DNA of 64,000 nt from JBGTGG01 sp964398945 (GTDB lineage: Bacteria > Bacteroidota > Bacteroidia > Cytophagales > Cyclobacteriaceae), in the NCBI GenBank assembly GCA_964398945.1, contig CAYNOT010000007.1, positions 62,001 through 126,000 on the forward strand, read 5' to 3'. Positions 8,382-17,700 of this stretch are shown here, one piece after another; the first letter of the stretch is position 1, and each line of letters opens with the position of its first letter. Position numbers and translations under genes: made by a program. A model generated the notes under the pieces. The model was not told the DNA's origin, made no database searches, and saw nothing but the letters and a program-made list of their open reading frames with translations.

Positions 8382-9643
8382 ACCGTTGGGAATGTTAGTG
8401 TAAATGTTGATCCCTTCCCGGGTTCACTTTTTAATGTGATGATACCCTGATGGCTGGCAACAATCGTTTTTACATAGCTCAGTCCGATACCGAACCCTTT
8501 TACATCGTGTACATTCCCGGTGGGAACGCGGTAGAAATTTTCGAAAACCCGGTTTTGATTTTCTTTCGCGATCCCAATTCCATTATCGGTTATGGAAATT
8601 GATATCCGGCTTTTCTTGTTTTCAGTTTTCACAGTTATTACAGGGCTTTCCTTCGCATACTTAATAGCATTATCAAAAAGATTATAAAAGGCATTTTGAA
8701 GGTGCAACAGATCGCCATTGACAAAAGGGGACTCTGCTAAAAATTCTTTTATGAATTTACCATTCCTGGATTGGACCATCAATTCAAAATCATGGACAAC
8801 ACCTTCAATAAGATTGTGGACCTCAATTTTTTCTTTGTTTAATCTGATATCATCTTTCGTGCTGGAAGCCAATTGCAAAACGCGGTCAACGTGGTGGCGC
8901 AACCGCGTACTTTCTTTTTCAATAATCGCTGTGTAGTTGCTCAACCGTTCCGGATTTTGGAGGATCGCTGGATCTTTTAATACTTCTGTGGATACAGCAA
9001 TGGTGGCCAACGGGGTTTTGAATTCATGCGTCATGTTGTTGATGAAATCGCGTTGAATTTCAGAAAGGCGTTTTTGTTTGAGAATCACAAACAATGTATA
9101 TACAAAGAAAAGCAACACCACAATCAACACAACAGAAGAGAATGTCCAGATGCCCATTTGATTTAGGATTTGTGCTTTTTGATTTGGGAACTGAACCCCA
9201 AAGTAATATCCGTAGGAAGAAAGCAGTGGCAATTCTTTTTTTGTTTGCTGGTCAACCCCCTGTCCTAACGAAACATAATCACCGTACACCATTTTTTCAT
9301 TGGTGCAGTCATAGATTCCATATTCAAAATCGGTATAGATACTTCGCTTTTCAAACTCATTCTGCAAAAGAAACTCCAATAGTTTGGCATCGATGTCGCT
9401 ATTGACATTGACAACAAAGTAGTTGGAGGAAATTTGCTCTACCGGGTTGTTGGCCGGAGGGGGCGTGTTGTTGATATCGAAAATGGTGTGGGCTACATTT
9501 AACAGTGCGGTATTAACGGTCCGGACGAATTCAGCTTCTTTCAAATCGAAAGCTTTTCGCACCCAATAAAACTGTGTGATCGCCACGCCTACAATACTGA
9601 AGGTGGCCAAAATAACAACCAGACGAATGCGCGCATTATCCAC
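8378..9643 (-). CDS. Membrane sensor histidine kinase (RprX-like)
   Basis: A 421-residue kinase. Transmembrane segments lie at about 8-26 and 166-188 and enclose a periplasmic sensor region of about 140 residues. The HisKA domain has phospho-acceptor His206 in MTHEFKTPLATI, followed by a HATPase_c domain with N, G1 and G2 boxes (NAFYNLFDNAIKYA, DNGIGIA, GFGIGLSYV). It partners with the regulator that follows with a four-base overlap. The stimulus is unknown. The gene is divergent from the DUF1573 gene. Confidence 0.9.
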   Translation of the reverse strand: MDNARIRLVVILATFSIVGVAITQFYWVRKAFDLKEAEFVRTVNTALLNVAHTIFDINNTPPPANNPVEQISSNYFVVNVNSDIDAKLLEFLLQNEFEKRSIYTDFEYGIYDCTNEKMVYGDYVSLGQGVDQQTKKELPLLSSYGYYFGVQFPNQKAQILNQMGIWTFSSVVLIVVLLFFVYTLFVILKQKRLSEIQRDFINNMTHEFKTPLATIAVSTEVLKDPAILQNPERLSNYTAIIEKESTRLRHHVDRVLQLASSTKDDIRLNKEKIEVHNLIEGVVHDFELMVQSRNGKFIKEFLAESPFVNGDLLHLQNAFYNLFDNAIKYAKESPVITVKTENKKSRISISITDNGIGIAKENQNRVFENFYRVPTGNVHDVKGFGIGLSYVKTIVASHQGIITLKSEPGKGSTFTLTFPTV

Positions 9644-9780
9644 ACCTTAAAAGTACAACAAAGCAGGGGAGGTGAAAAAAGTTTAACATCTCATTAACAA
9701 AGATTACCAAATCGTTAACAGCCATTTAAAAACCAATTTGCGAGGTTTGAATTATGTTTAACTTAAAAAATACAAACACC

Positions 9781-10191
9781 ATGAAAAAAATAATCCTTCC
9801 TTTTGCACTCATTGTAGCAGTGCAGGCATTTGTTGTTGCCGCTGCAATGTCCCCTTCACCTTCCATTTTGGTGAACAAGTTTTTTGCGGCTTTCGAGTGG
9901 GTTTCCACTACCCATGATTTCGGGGCCATTCAAAAAGATGTTCCGGTAGAGCATGAATTTGAGTTTACCAACACGGGTTCAGAACCGCTTTTGATTTCCT
10001 CGGTAAAAGCTTCGTGCGGATGTACAGTAACTGCGTACACCACTGAGCAAATTCCGGCAGGAGGAAAAGGATACGTGAAAGCCACCTACAATGCTGCAAA
10101 GGTTGGTGTGTTCACCAAGTCGGTAACGGTAACTGCAAACACCGATTCGGGTGCTGTGCAGTTATACATCAAAGGCGAAGTTGTTGAATAA
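9781..10191 (+). CDS. DUF1573 secreted protein
   Basis: About 136 residues from ATG 9781, chosen because MKKIILPFALIVAVQAF starts a normal signal peptide; an ATG at 9754 would add nine polar residues. The mature part is one DUF1573 immunoglobulin-like (ASH/MSP-type) domain: THDFGAIQKDVPVEHEFEFTN near the start and SCGCTVTAY with two cysteines in the middle, then PGG-like AGGKG and a terminal VKGEVVE-like strand. Such proteins are common exported proteins of unknown role in Bacteroidota. It is probably a single-gene unit. Confidence 0.8.
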   Translation: MKKIILPFALIVAVQAFVVAAAMSPSPSILVNKFFAAFEWVSTTHDFGAIQKDVPVEHEFEFTNTGSEPLLISSVKASCGCTVTAYTTEQIPAGGKGYVKATYNAAKVGVFTKSVTVTANTDSGAVQLYIKGEVVE

Positions 10192-10556
10192 TTAATGGGC
10201 ATCTCTAAAAACCTTGTCACGTTTGATTTCTACGACAAAACCAACTCCATTTGATAAGGTCTTTGTTGTTTTTAACAACAGTGGTTTTTGTTCTAACGTA
10301 TTGTACAGTTTATGTGCGCTGCATAGTTGGCATGTTACAATGGGTTAGTAGTCGCACATCAAAAAATACAATAGGTGGCCCCGCCCGCTGGCGGGGCCAC
10401 CTATTGTATTTTTGCGCGGCCTACCCATTCGAAATGTCTGATACAAAACATTTCCGCGCAATAAGCATGTCCTAACTAAGGAAATCGAAATATCCTGTAC
10501 TTTAATAGAAACCAAATTTTAAAGATTCCGTCCCGGTAAGAAAATGCCGGGCGGGA
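10192..10556. other. Non-coding region with strong hairpin
   Basis: This 365-bp gap lies between the DUF1573 gene and a minus-strand gene whose 3-prime end faces it. It contains a small hairpin (GTTGT..AACAAC near 10268-10285) and the 24-bp perfect hairpin at 10362-10413. No convincing gene is seen; a 74-codon open frame here runs straight through the palindrome and matches nothing known. Confidence 0.5.
10362..10413. terminator. 24-bp perfect GC-rich hairpin
   Basis: Arms 10362-10385 and 10390-10413 are perfect complements around a 4-nt loop (CGCT). The core (GGTGGCCCCGCC) is very GC-rich in an AT-rich gap, and the ends are A5 and T5. It fits a bidirectional terminator between convergent genes, though it is 170 bp from the DUF1573 stop and longer than usual terminators. 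It could instead be a mobile palindromic repeat. Confidence 0.65.
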
Positions 10557-11192
10557 TTAATTTCCTGATTCAATTTTCCGCTTCACATTCCGGTGGTACT
10601 CACCAACAGCAACCGAATGTAAAGCAGGATACAAAATCCGATCGCGAAAAGCAGAATCACTTTTGTATTTGGTATCGTGGATAACTTTTGTATAACCATC
10701 CGGGGTTTTGTGCATACTAATCAGTTGGCTCCCTTCTGATTTTCCTTTTTCAAGGTAACAGATGTTTAGGATTTTGTTCACTTCATCAATCTTGGTGATC
10801 ACATGGGCAACCCCCAGTTTCAATATCCCGGAAAGGATTCTAAGGCCCACAAAAAAAATCTGGCCTACTTCAGCACGTTTATAGTGGTCATCGTGGTAAA
10901 CCAGTTCATTGTTTTCTTTACAGTACAGCATCCCAAAAGAAATCATTTTGCCGTCCCAGGCAACGCTGGGGTGGATGGTACTATAGGCTTCCCATACTTT
11001 TCCGATGTCGGCTTTAATGATAAATGATTTGGTGTGGGAATGATAGCCCGGATCCGTTTCACAATAGCAACAGGATTTTAGCCTGTCAAAATCCTTCAAC
11101 TCTTCAAGGTCATGGGCGGTGAGGAGATCGCGAACTTTTTGTTGTTTAATGCGGGAGAAATCAATTTTCATCAGTAAAGTATCAGAATACAA
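10557..11192 (-). CDS. Hypothetical protein, possibly SRPBCC-fold
   Basis: Up to 211 residues; a start at Met8 (position 11171, MKIDFSRIKQQK) is equally possible. No signal peptide or clear membrane segment is seen. The middle (FIIKADIGKVWEAYSTIHPSVAW, then beta-rich sequence with YHDDHYKRAEVGQIFFVGLRIL) recalls the start of SRPBCC or DUF1990-type lipid-binding domains. Cysteines CCYC at 41-44 are unusual but without a recognisable metal motif. It is alone between convergent and divergent neighbours. Function not recognised. Confidence 0.55.
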   Translation of the reverse strand: MYSDTLLMKIDFSRIKQQKVRDLLTAHDLEELKDFDRLKSCCYCETDPGYHSHTKSFIIKADIGKVWEAYSTIHPSVAWDGKMISFGMLYCKENNELVYHDDHYKRAEVGQIFFVGLRILSGILKLGVAHVITKIDEVNKILNICYLEKGKSEGSQLISMHKTPDGYTKVIHDTKYKSDSAFRDRILYPALHSVAVGEYHRNVKRKIESGN

Positions 11193-11359
11193 AGAAACGG
11201 ATTAATGCTTTAAGTTTTTTGCCAACATGAGGGTAAAACGCACACTATTCAGAAAACGTTTTCGGAAGGATAAAATTTGAATTTTAGTAATTTGATGGAT
11301 ATTTATTAAAACTATTTCACTTATTGGTCTCATAGATTCGAAATCCTTCATGGAATTGG

Positions 11360-11367
11360 TAGTTTTG
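11360..11367 (+). promoter_or_regulatory. Candidate -7 box of ppc
   Basis: TAGTTTTG fits TAnnTTTG and lies 20 bp before the ppc ATG. No TTTG at the expected -33 distance is clear, so support is partial. Confidence 0.35.
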
Positions 11368-11387
11368 GTTGAATTTCAAACATCGAC

Positions 11388-13946
11388 ATGGCAAACACAT
11401 ACGATCAGGCTGTTTCTACACGCTACCACATTTACAACAGCCTCTTTTTAAACCTTCCTTTCAGTAATATTTACCGGACAGGAACTTTGTTGCCGCTTCT
11501 GCAACAAGCTTGTGAAGAAGGGTTTCAAAAGAACCGTGACCCCAAATCGATCATCAAGAAGTTTTTAAAGGAATACACCCCGGTTTCGGATCGTGACCAG
11601 CAGCTTGATTTATTGTTCAATTTTATCCAATACACCGAGCGGCAAATTGTTTTGTTCGACTCAATCGAAGACGCAGCCTTTAGTGAGGTTAATGACCTGG
11701 ATGGGGCCGGAACTGTTGGCGCATTGTTGTTGCGTGTAAAAGCAGAAGGGAAGGAAGATGAATTAAAAAAGAAATTGGAAGATTTTGGTGTTCGTGTTGT
11801 CCTCACTGCCCACCCCACACAATTTTATCCGGGCAATGTGTTGGCCATCATCAATGACTTGGGAATTACAATCAAGGAAAATCATCTCGAACATATCAAC
11901 CTCCTGTTAAAACAACTTGGCAAAACCCCGATCCTCAACAAAGAGAAACCAACTCCTTATGAAGAAGCGGTTAGCTTATGTTGGTATTTGGAAAATGTTT
12001 TTTACCCGGTTATTCCTGAGATCATATTCAGGTTGATTAAAGAATTGAATATCCCCATTGAAGATTGGAAAAACTACGACTTGCTGAAAGTTGGTTTTTG
12101 GCCGGGTGGCGATCGGGATGGCAACCCGTTTGTTACCAGCGAAACAACTTTAAAAGTTGCGGGCCGCTTAAATGAAACCGTGTTGAAATGTTATCATCGC
12201 GATTTGCGCAACTTAAAAAGGAGGTTGACATTTGCAGGGATTGAACCCATTATTGCGCAAGCAGAAAGGAAAGTGTATAGCGTAGCGTATGGTCAGGGCC
12301 ATGGCGACCAATACAACACCGCAGATGAGCTGTTGGCAGATTTATTAAAAGCAAGAACAATCCTGATCAAGAAACATGAAAGTTTGTTTTTGGATATGTT
12401 GGATACCGTTATCTTAAAAGTAAAAGTTTTTGGTTTTTATCTCGCCAGCATGGACATCCGCCAGGATAGCCGCAAGCACATTCAAATTTGGGATTCTATT
12501 TTTGGAATGTCGAAAAATAAAAAGTTGGCGAAGTACATGGAGCTGCCCGAAGAAGCGGAAATAGAAACGTTGCTTTCGTTCAAAGAAAAAATCAAACCAA
12601 GCCAGTTTAAAGACCCGTTTGAACAAGAGCTGGTGGAAAGCATTGTTACCATTGGGAAAATCCAGGAGAAGAATGGTATTGAGAGCTGTCATCGGTATGT
12701 GATCAGTAATTGCCAATCGGCTGCCGATGTAATTAGAGTGTATGCGCTTGCAAAACTGTTGCTTGCAAAAAGCGGAAAACTTGAACTTGATATCGTTCCA
12801 CTTTTTGAAACCATCGATGATTTAAAAGTGGCACCACAGATTATGGAAACGTTGTATGCCATTCCGGAATACAAAGCACATTTGAAAAGGCGTGAAGCCA
12901 AGCAAACCATGATGCTCGGTTTTTCTGATGGCACCAAAGATGGTGGCTACCTTCGTGCAAACTGGTCGATTTATCAAGCAAAAGAAAACCTGACACGCGT
13001 TTCACGCGAGCATGGGTTCCGGGCCATCTTTTTTGATGGGCGTGGAGGCCCTCCGGCACGCGGTGGTGGGAATACCCACGATTTCTATGCGTCTTTGGGC
13101 GATACCATTGAAGATAAAGAAGTCCAGATTACGATTCAGGGACAAACGGTAAGTTCAAATTTTGGCAAGCCGGTTTCGTGTCGTTATAATATGGAACAAT
13201 TGCTTTCTGCCGGAATTGAGAATGAGATTTTTCAAAAGAAGAGCCACCTCAAAGAAAGCGAAGTTGCGCTGTTGGAGAGTTTGGCAGAAGCAGGATACGA
13301 GGCGTATTTAGGATTAAAAAATCACGATAAGTTTATTCCGTACCTGGAAGAGATTACACCGCTTGCTTTTTTTGGTGAAACGAATATCGGCTCGCGCCCT
13401 GCAAAAAGAGGTGCGTCCGACAAGTTGAAGTTTGAAGACCTGCGTGCTATCCCGTTTGTGGGATCATGGGCGCAGATGAAACAAAATGTTCCGGGCTTTT
13501 ATGGAGTGGGAACAGCCTTGGACCAACTAAAAAAAGACGGTAAGCTAAACGAAATCAAAAAACTCTATAAAGAATCGCTGTTCTTCCGCACATTGTTGAG
13601 CAACAGCATGATGTCGTTGACGAAGTCTTTTTTCCCGGCCACTGCTTACCTGGCGAAAGACAAAGACTTCGATGAGTTTTGGAAAATGTTGTACAAGGAA
13701 TTTCAACTATCGTGCACCATGGTGTTGGAAGTTTCAGGATTAACGGAGTTAATGAGCAATCCAGCAAACCGTAACTCAGTTAAGTTGCGCGAAAAAATTG
13801 TATTGCCATTGATTACAATTCAACAATTTGCACTGCAACATTTGCGCAATCCGGAAAAAGAAGACAAAGCATTTGAAAAGACGTATCGGAAGCTGGTATT
13901 GCGGTGTATGTTTGGGATTATCAATGCTGCAAGGAATTCGGCATAG
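11388..13946 (+). CDS. ppc: Phosphoenolpyruvate carboxylase
   Basis: An 852-residue enzyme adding bicarbonate to PEP to form oxaloacetate, an anaplerotic step. Catalytic signatures are present: VLTAHPTQ (catalytic His near 141), PGGDRDGNPFVT (near 240), GFSDGTKDGGYLRANW (near 512), FDGRGGPPARGGG (near 551) and FVGSWAQMKQNVPGFYGVG. The glycine-rich loop has PPA where most PEPCs have T/S-V/I-G, and the C-terminus ends RNSA rather than RNTG; both mark a divergent Bacteroidota branch. Length is typical. It is flanked by its own promoter-like box and terminator. Confidence 0.92.
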   Translation: MANTYDQAVSTRYHIYNSLFLNLPFSNIYRTGTLLPLLQQACEEGFQKNRDPKSIIKKFLKEYTPVSDRDQQLDLLFNFIQYTERQIVLFDSIEDAAFSEVNDLDGAGTVGALLLRVKAEGKEDELKKKLEDFGVRVVLTAHPTQFYPGNVLAIINDLGITIKENHLEHINLLLKQLGKTPILNKEKPTPYEEAVSLCWYLENVFYPVIPEIIFRLIKELNIPIEDWKNYDLLKVGFWPGGDRDGNPFVTSETTLKVAGRLNETVLKCYHRDLRNLKRRLTFAGIEPIIAQAERKVYSVAYGQGHGDQYNTADELLADLLKARTILIKKHESLFLDMLDTVILKVKVFGFYLASMDIRQDSRKHIQIWDSIFGMSKNKKLAKYMELPEEAEIETLLSFKEKIKPSQFKDPFEQELVESIVTIGKIQEKNGIESCHRYVISNCQSAADVIRVYALAKLLLAKSGKLELDIVPLFETIDDLKVAPQIMETLYAIPEYKAHLKRREAKQTMMLGFSDGTKDGGYLRANWSIYQAKENLTRVSREHGFRAIFFDGRGGPPARGGGNTHDFYASLGDTIEDKEVQITIQGQTVSSNFGKPVSCRYNMEQLLSAGIENEIFQKKSHLKESEVALLESLAEAGYEAYLGLKNHDKFIPYLEEITPLAFFGETNIGSRPAKRGASDKLKFEDLRAIPFVGSWAQMKQNVPGFYGVGTALDQLKKDGKLNEIKKLYKESLFFRTLLSNSMMSLTKSFFPATAYLAKDKDFDEFWKMLYKEFQLSCTMVLEVSGLTELMSNPANRNSVKLREKIVLPLITIQQFALQHLRNPEKEDKAFEKTYRKLVLRCMFGIINAARNSA

Positions 13947-13949
13947 GAT

Positions 13950-13996
13950 AAAGAGCGCCTGGAATAGTTGTAAACAAACAGGAGGAGGCTCTTTTT
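13950..13996 (+). terminator. Terminator after ppc
   Basis: AAAGAGC (13950-13956) pairs with GCTCTTT (13988-13994), with added CCT/AGG pairing inside and a T run following. It starts a few bases past the ppc stop codon. Confidence 0.55.
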
Positions 13997-14092
13997 AAAG
14001 AGACTCCATTTCTTGCTTTTTAAAATTGAATATTTGAAATATTTGCAATTGTGTATATTCGGATGTTATGGGCAAGCTCTGACAACTTAAAA

Positions 14093-14539
14093 ATGACTGA
14101 AAGACAAATTAGATATACGTTAGGATTCTTAGGAATTCTTGATTTGATTTCCTTCGTCCGGACATTTAAATCGGGAACTTATATCATTTACAACTTCTCA
14201 ATATTTGTAAATTCTGAAGTTGCACCTTGGGAGAAAGCTCTTGGGATTGGGATACCAGTTTTAAATATGATTTTAACTTTATTACTTCTTGTTTCTGGAA
14301 TATTATTAATTCTTGGCAAGAAGGTCGGTATAATTATTTACTATTTTGAATTCCCTCTTAGACTACTATTTGTCACGTTGACATTTGGTTTCATATTAAG
14401 GATATTCGGACTACAAGTTGACACATTAACTCATAACATAGTCTTAGGAATTCTTTTTACTCTGGAACTACTCCGACTAATCTTTTCAATTTGGGCACAC
14501 AGAAAATATTATAACGCTGGACAGACCGCCAGCCCATAA
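14093..14539 (+). CDS. Small integral membrane protein, cassette-like
   Basis: A 148-residue protein from ATG 14093; a GTG at 14051 would add a poor N-terminus. Four hydrophobic segments are visible (about residues 8-25, 55-75, 82-105 and 112-135), so it is probably a four-helix inner-membrane protein. No family was recognised. Codon use is more AT-rich than neighbouring ppc. GTTATGGGC at 14065-14073 upstream and GCCCATAAC at 14532-14540 downstream are perfect reverse complements and flank the gene closely, as in integron gene cassettes. This suggests acquisition; function is unknown. Confidence 0.5.
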   Translation: MTERQIRYTLGFLGILDLISFVRTFKSGTYIIYNFSIFVNSEVAPWEKALGIGIPVLNMILTLLLLVSGILLILGKKVGIIIYYFEFPLRLLFVTLTFGFILRIFGLQVDTLTHNIVLGILFTLELLRLIFSIWAHRKYYNAGQTASP

Positions 14540-14632
14540 CAAAGTCTATAATCCATTTGCTTTCTTTTGTTTATTTTTATTTTGGTAAAGCAAACGGCTT
14601 ATAGCCAAACATTGCCAGCCATAGGGTCGGAC
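14532..14632 (+). repeat. attC-like hairpin site after the membrane gene
   Basis: GCCCATAAC (14532-14540) overlaps the gene end, then an 18-bp stem with 16 matches (14546-14563 with 14587-14604) encloses a 23-nt loop, then GTCGGAC (14626-14632). Order and size recall an integron attC site, whose outer boxes are RYYYAAC and GTTRRRY, but neither box fits exactly. It could equally be a terminator hairpin. Confidence 0.35.
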
Positions 14633-14765
14633 AAAGTAGTGAACTAACCAAACAGGCGACACTTCGCATTTTTAAGAAGATTCTCCTCTGAATTGCCCAA
14701 AGCATTGCAAAACCCTTTAAATCTTTAAATTTGAAGAATACTCATATATAGATACTTCAAGACAG

Positions 14766-17700
14766 ATGGCCTTTAATCAGATCCTCGACAAGTACAGAAA
14801 AATTTCATTTTCAGAACGCGACAAAGGCGACCGCTTTGAACGGTTAATGCAAGCGTATTTGCTGACTGACCCAAAGTACACATCCTTGCTAAAGAAGGTC
14901 TGGTTATGGAGTGAGTTTCACGGAAAGAATGACTTGGGAGGCGGTGATACAGGTATAGACTTAGTTGCCCAGACTTTTGACGGTGACTATTGGGCAATCC
15001 AATGCAAATGCTTTCAGGAGAATTCAATCATTGACAAACCCGCTGTAGATAGTTTCTTATCTACATCAAGCAGGGAGTTTAAAAATGAACAACTTAAAAC
15101 GGTAAGCTTTTCGCATCGACTTTGGATTTCAACAACCAACAAATGGGGGCCGAATGCAACTGAGGCTATTAAGAATCAAAATCCTCCGGTAACACGAATA
15201 AACCTTTTTGATTTACAGGAAGCTCCGGTTGATTGGGAGAAGCTTGATAAAGGAATTCACGGTGAAGCTTCAAGAAATGCAAAAAAGAACTTACGACCAC
15301 ACCAGAAAGAATCACTGGAATTAACCCATAAACATTTTAAGAAAGCCGACAGGGGCAAGCTCATCATGGCTTGCGGAACAGGAAAGACTTTCAGTTCCCT
15401 TCGCATTGCAGAAAATGAAACCAAAGGAAAAGGACTTGTTTTGTTTTTGGTTCCGAGCATTGCGTTGCTGGGACAAACCTTGCGCGAATGGTCATCGGAT
15501 GCCGATGAACCGATCAACGCCATCTGTATTTGTTCCGACCCGGAGGTTTCAAGAAAGAAAACAAAGAATGACGACAGCGATAGTTTCAGTGTAGTGGATT
15601 TGGCATTACCCGCTTCTACGAACACCAAAGATATTGTCAATCAATTCAAGCACATTAAAGAGAAGAGCAAGAAGGGAATGACCGTTGTGTTTTCCACGTA
15701 TCAATCCATTGACGTAATCGCTCGTGCTCAAAAAGAAATTATTAAAAACGGATTCGGGGAATTCGATCTAATCATTTGTGATGAAGCCCACCGGACAACA
15801 GGTGTTTCCTTATCAGGCGAAGATGAATCTGCCTTTACAAAAGTTCACGAGGACAAATTCATAAAAGCAAAGAAACGCTTGTACATGACGGCTACGCCAC
15901 GACTGTACAGTGATGATGCAAAAAGCAAAGCCGCGCAAGCCGAAGCGATTTTGTGTTCCATGGACGACACAAAATTATACGGAGAAGAAATTTACCGCAT
16001 TGGTTTTGGTGAAGCGGTTGAAAGAGATTTGCTCACGGACTACAAAGTATTGATTTTAACGCTCAGCGATAAAGACGTTCCGCCAGCCGTTCAAAAAATG
16101 ATTTCGGACAAAGAAAACGAAATCAATACAGACGATGCCTCAAAACTGATTGGTTGTATCAATGCTTTATCGAAACAGGTTTTAGGTGACGAAGGAATAA
16201 TTAAAAGCACAGACCCCGAACCCATGCGAAGGGCAGTTGCTTTTTGTTCGAGCATTGCCGTTTCTAAAAAGATAACCGCTACGTACAACACCGCGACAGA
16301 TGCCTATCTAAGTTCATTGCCAGCGGAGAAGAAAGAGCAAATGGTTTCTTTGGCATCCAAGCATATAGACGGAACCATGTCGGCACCAGAGCGCGATGAA
16401 TTATTAGGTTGGCTGAAGTCAGACATGGATAAGAACGAATGCCGCATTCTTACTAATGTGCGTTGCTTGAGTGAAGGCGTTGACGTTCCTTCTTTGGATG
16501 CTGTTATGTTTCTTTCTGCCCGTAATTCTCAGGTGGATGTGGTGCAATCCGTTGGGCGTGTTATGCGTAAATCACCCGGAAAGAAATATGGTTACATTAT
16601 CATTCCGGTAGTTGTTCCATCTGATGTAGAAGCGGACAAAGCATTGGACGACAACGAGCGGTACAAAGTAGTATGGACAGTATTAAATGCCCTTCGCGCG
16701 CATGACGACCGTTTCAATGCAACAGTTAATAAAATAGAGCTTAACCGTAAACGACCAACTCAAATTTTAGTAGGGCGACCTGAGTATTCCTTTGACAATG
16801 ATGGTGCGCCTTCTTTGGTAAATGAAGACCAGGCTACTTACCATACTAACAAAGACATTGCTCACCAAATGGCGTTGCAATTCGAGCAACTGCAAAATGT
16901 AGTGTTTGCGCGAATGGTGAACAAAGTAGGCGACAGAAGATACTGGGAACAATGGGCGAAAAGTGTTGCCGAAATTGCCGAACGACAGGTAGAACGAATC
17001 AGCCGGTTAATTTCCGATGACAAAAAACATAAGAAAGCGTTTGCCAACTTCTTAGGCGGGTTACAAAAAAATATCAATCCGAGTATTACTGAGCAAGAGG
17101 CTATTGAAATGCTTTCACAGCACATCATTACCAAACCGGTATTTGAAGCCCTGTTTGAAGGCTACTCGTTTGTAAAGAACAATCCCATTTCGGTGAGCAT
17201 GCAAACCATGCTTGATTTGCTGGAAGGACAAGCCATTGAAAAAGATACCGAGACACTTCAAAAGTTTTACGAATCTGTAAAAATGCGTGCTTCCGGTATC
17301 GACAATGCCGAAGGCAAGCAACGCATTATAATAGAGCTGTACGACAAGTTCTTTAAAACTGCTTTCCCGAAAATGGTGGAACGACTCGGCATTGTGTACA
17401 CCCCGGTAGAAGTAGTGGACTTCATTGTTCATTCGGTAAACGATGTACTGAAAAAAGAATTTGACCGCAGCATTTCCGATGAAAACATTCACATCCTCGA
17501 CCCCTTTACAGGAACAGGTACTTTTATTACCCGGCTATTGCAAAGTGGGTTGATTGATAAGAAAGACTTAAAAAGAAAATACAAGCACGAAATACACGCC
17601 AACGAAATTGTATTGCTCGCCTATTACATAGCAGCCGTGAACATTGAAAATGCTTTTCACGATGCTATGGAGCAAAAAGATTACATGGCGTTTGACGGTA

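Noticed and set aside
10251..10475. 74-codon open frame after the DUF1573 gene
   Set aside because: It runs through a 24-bp perfect palindrome, has no family likeness and no typical coding pattern.
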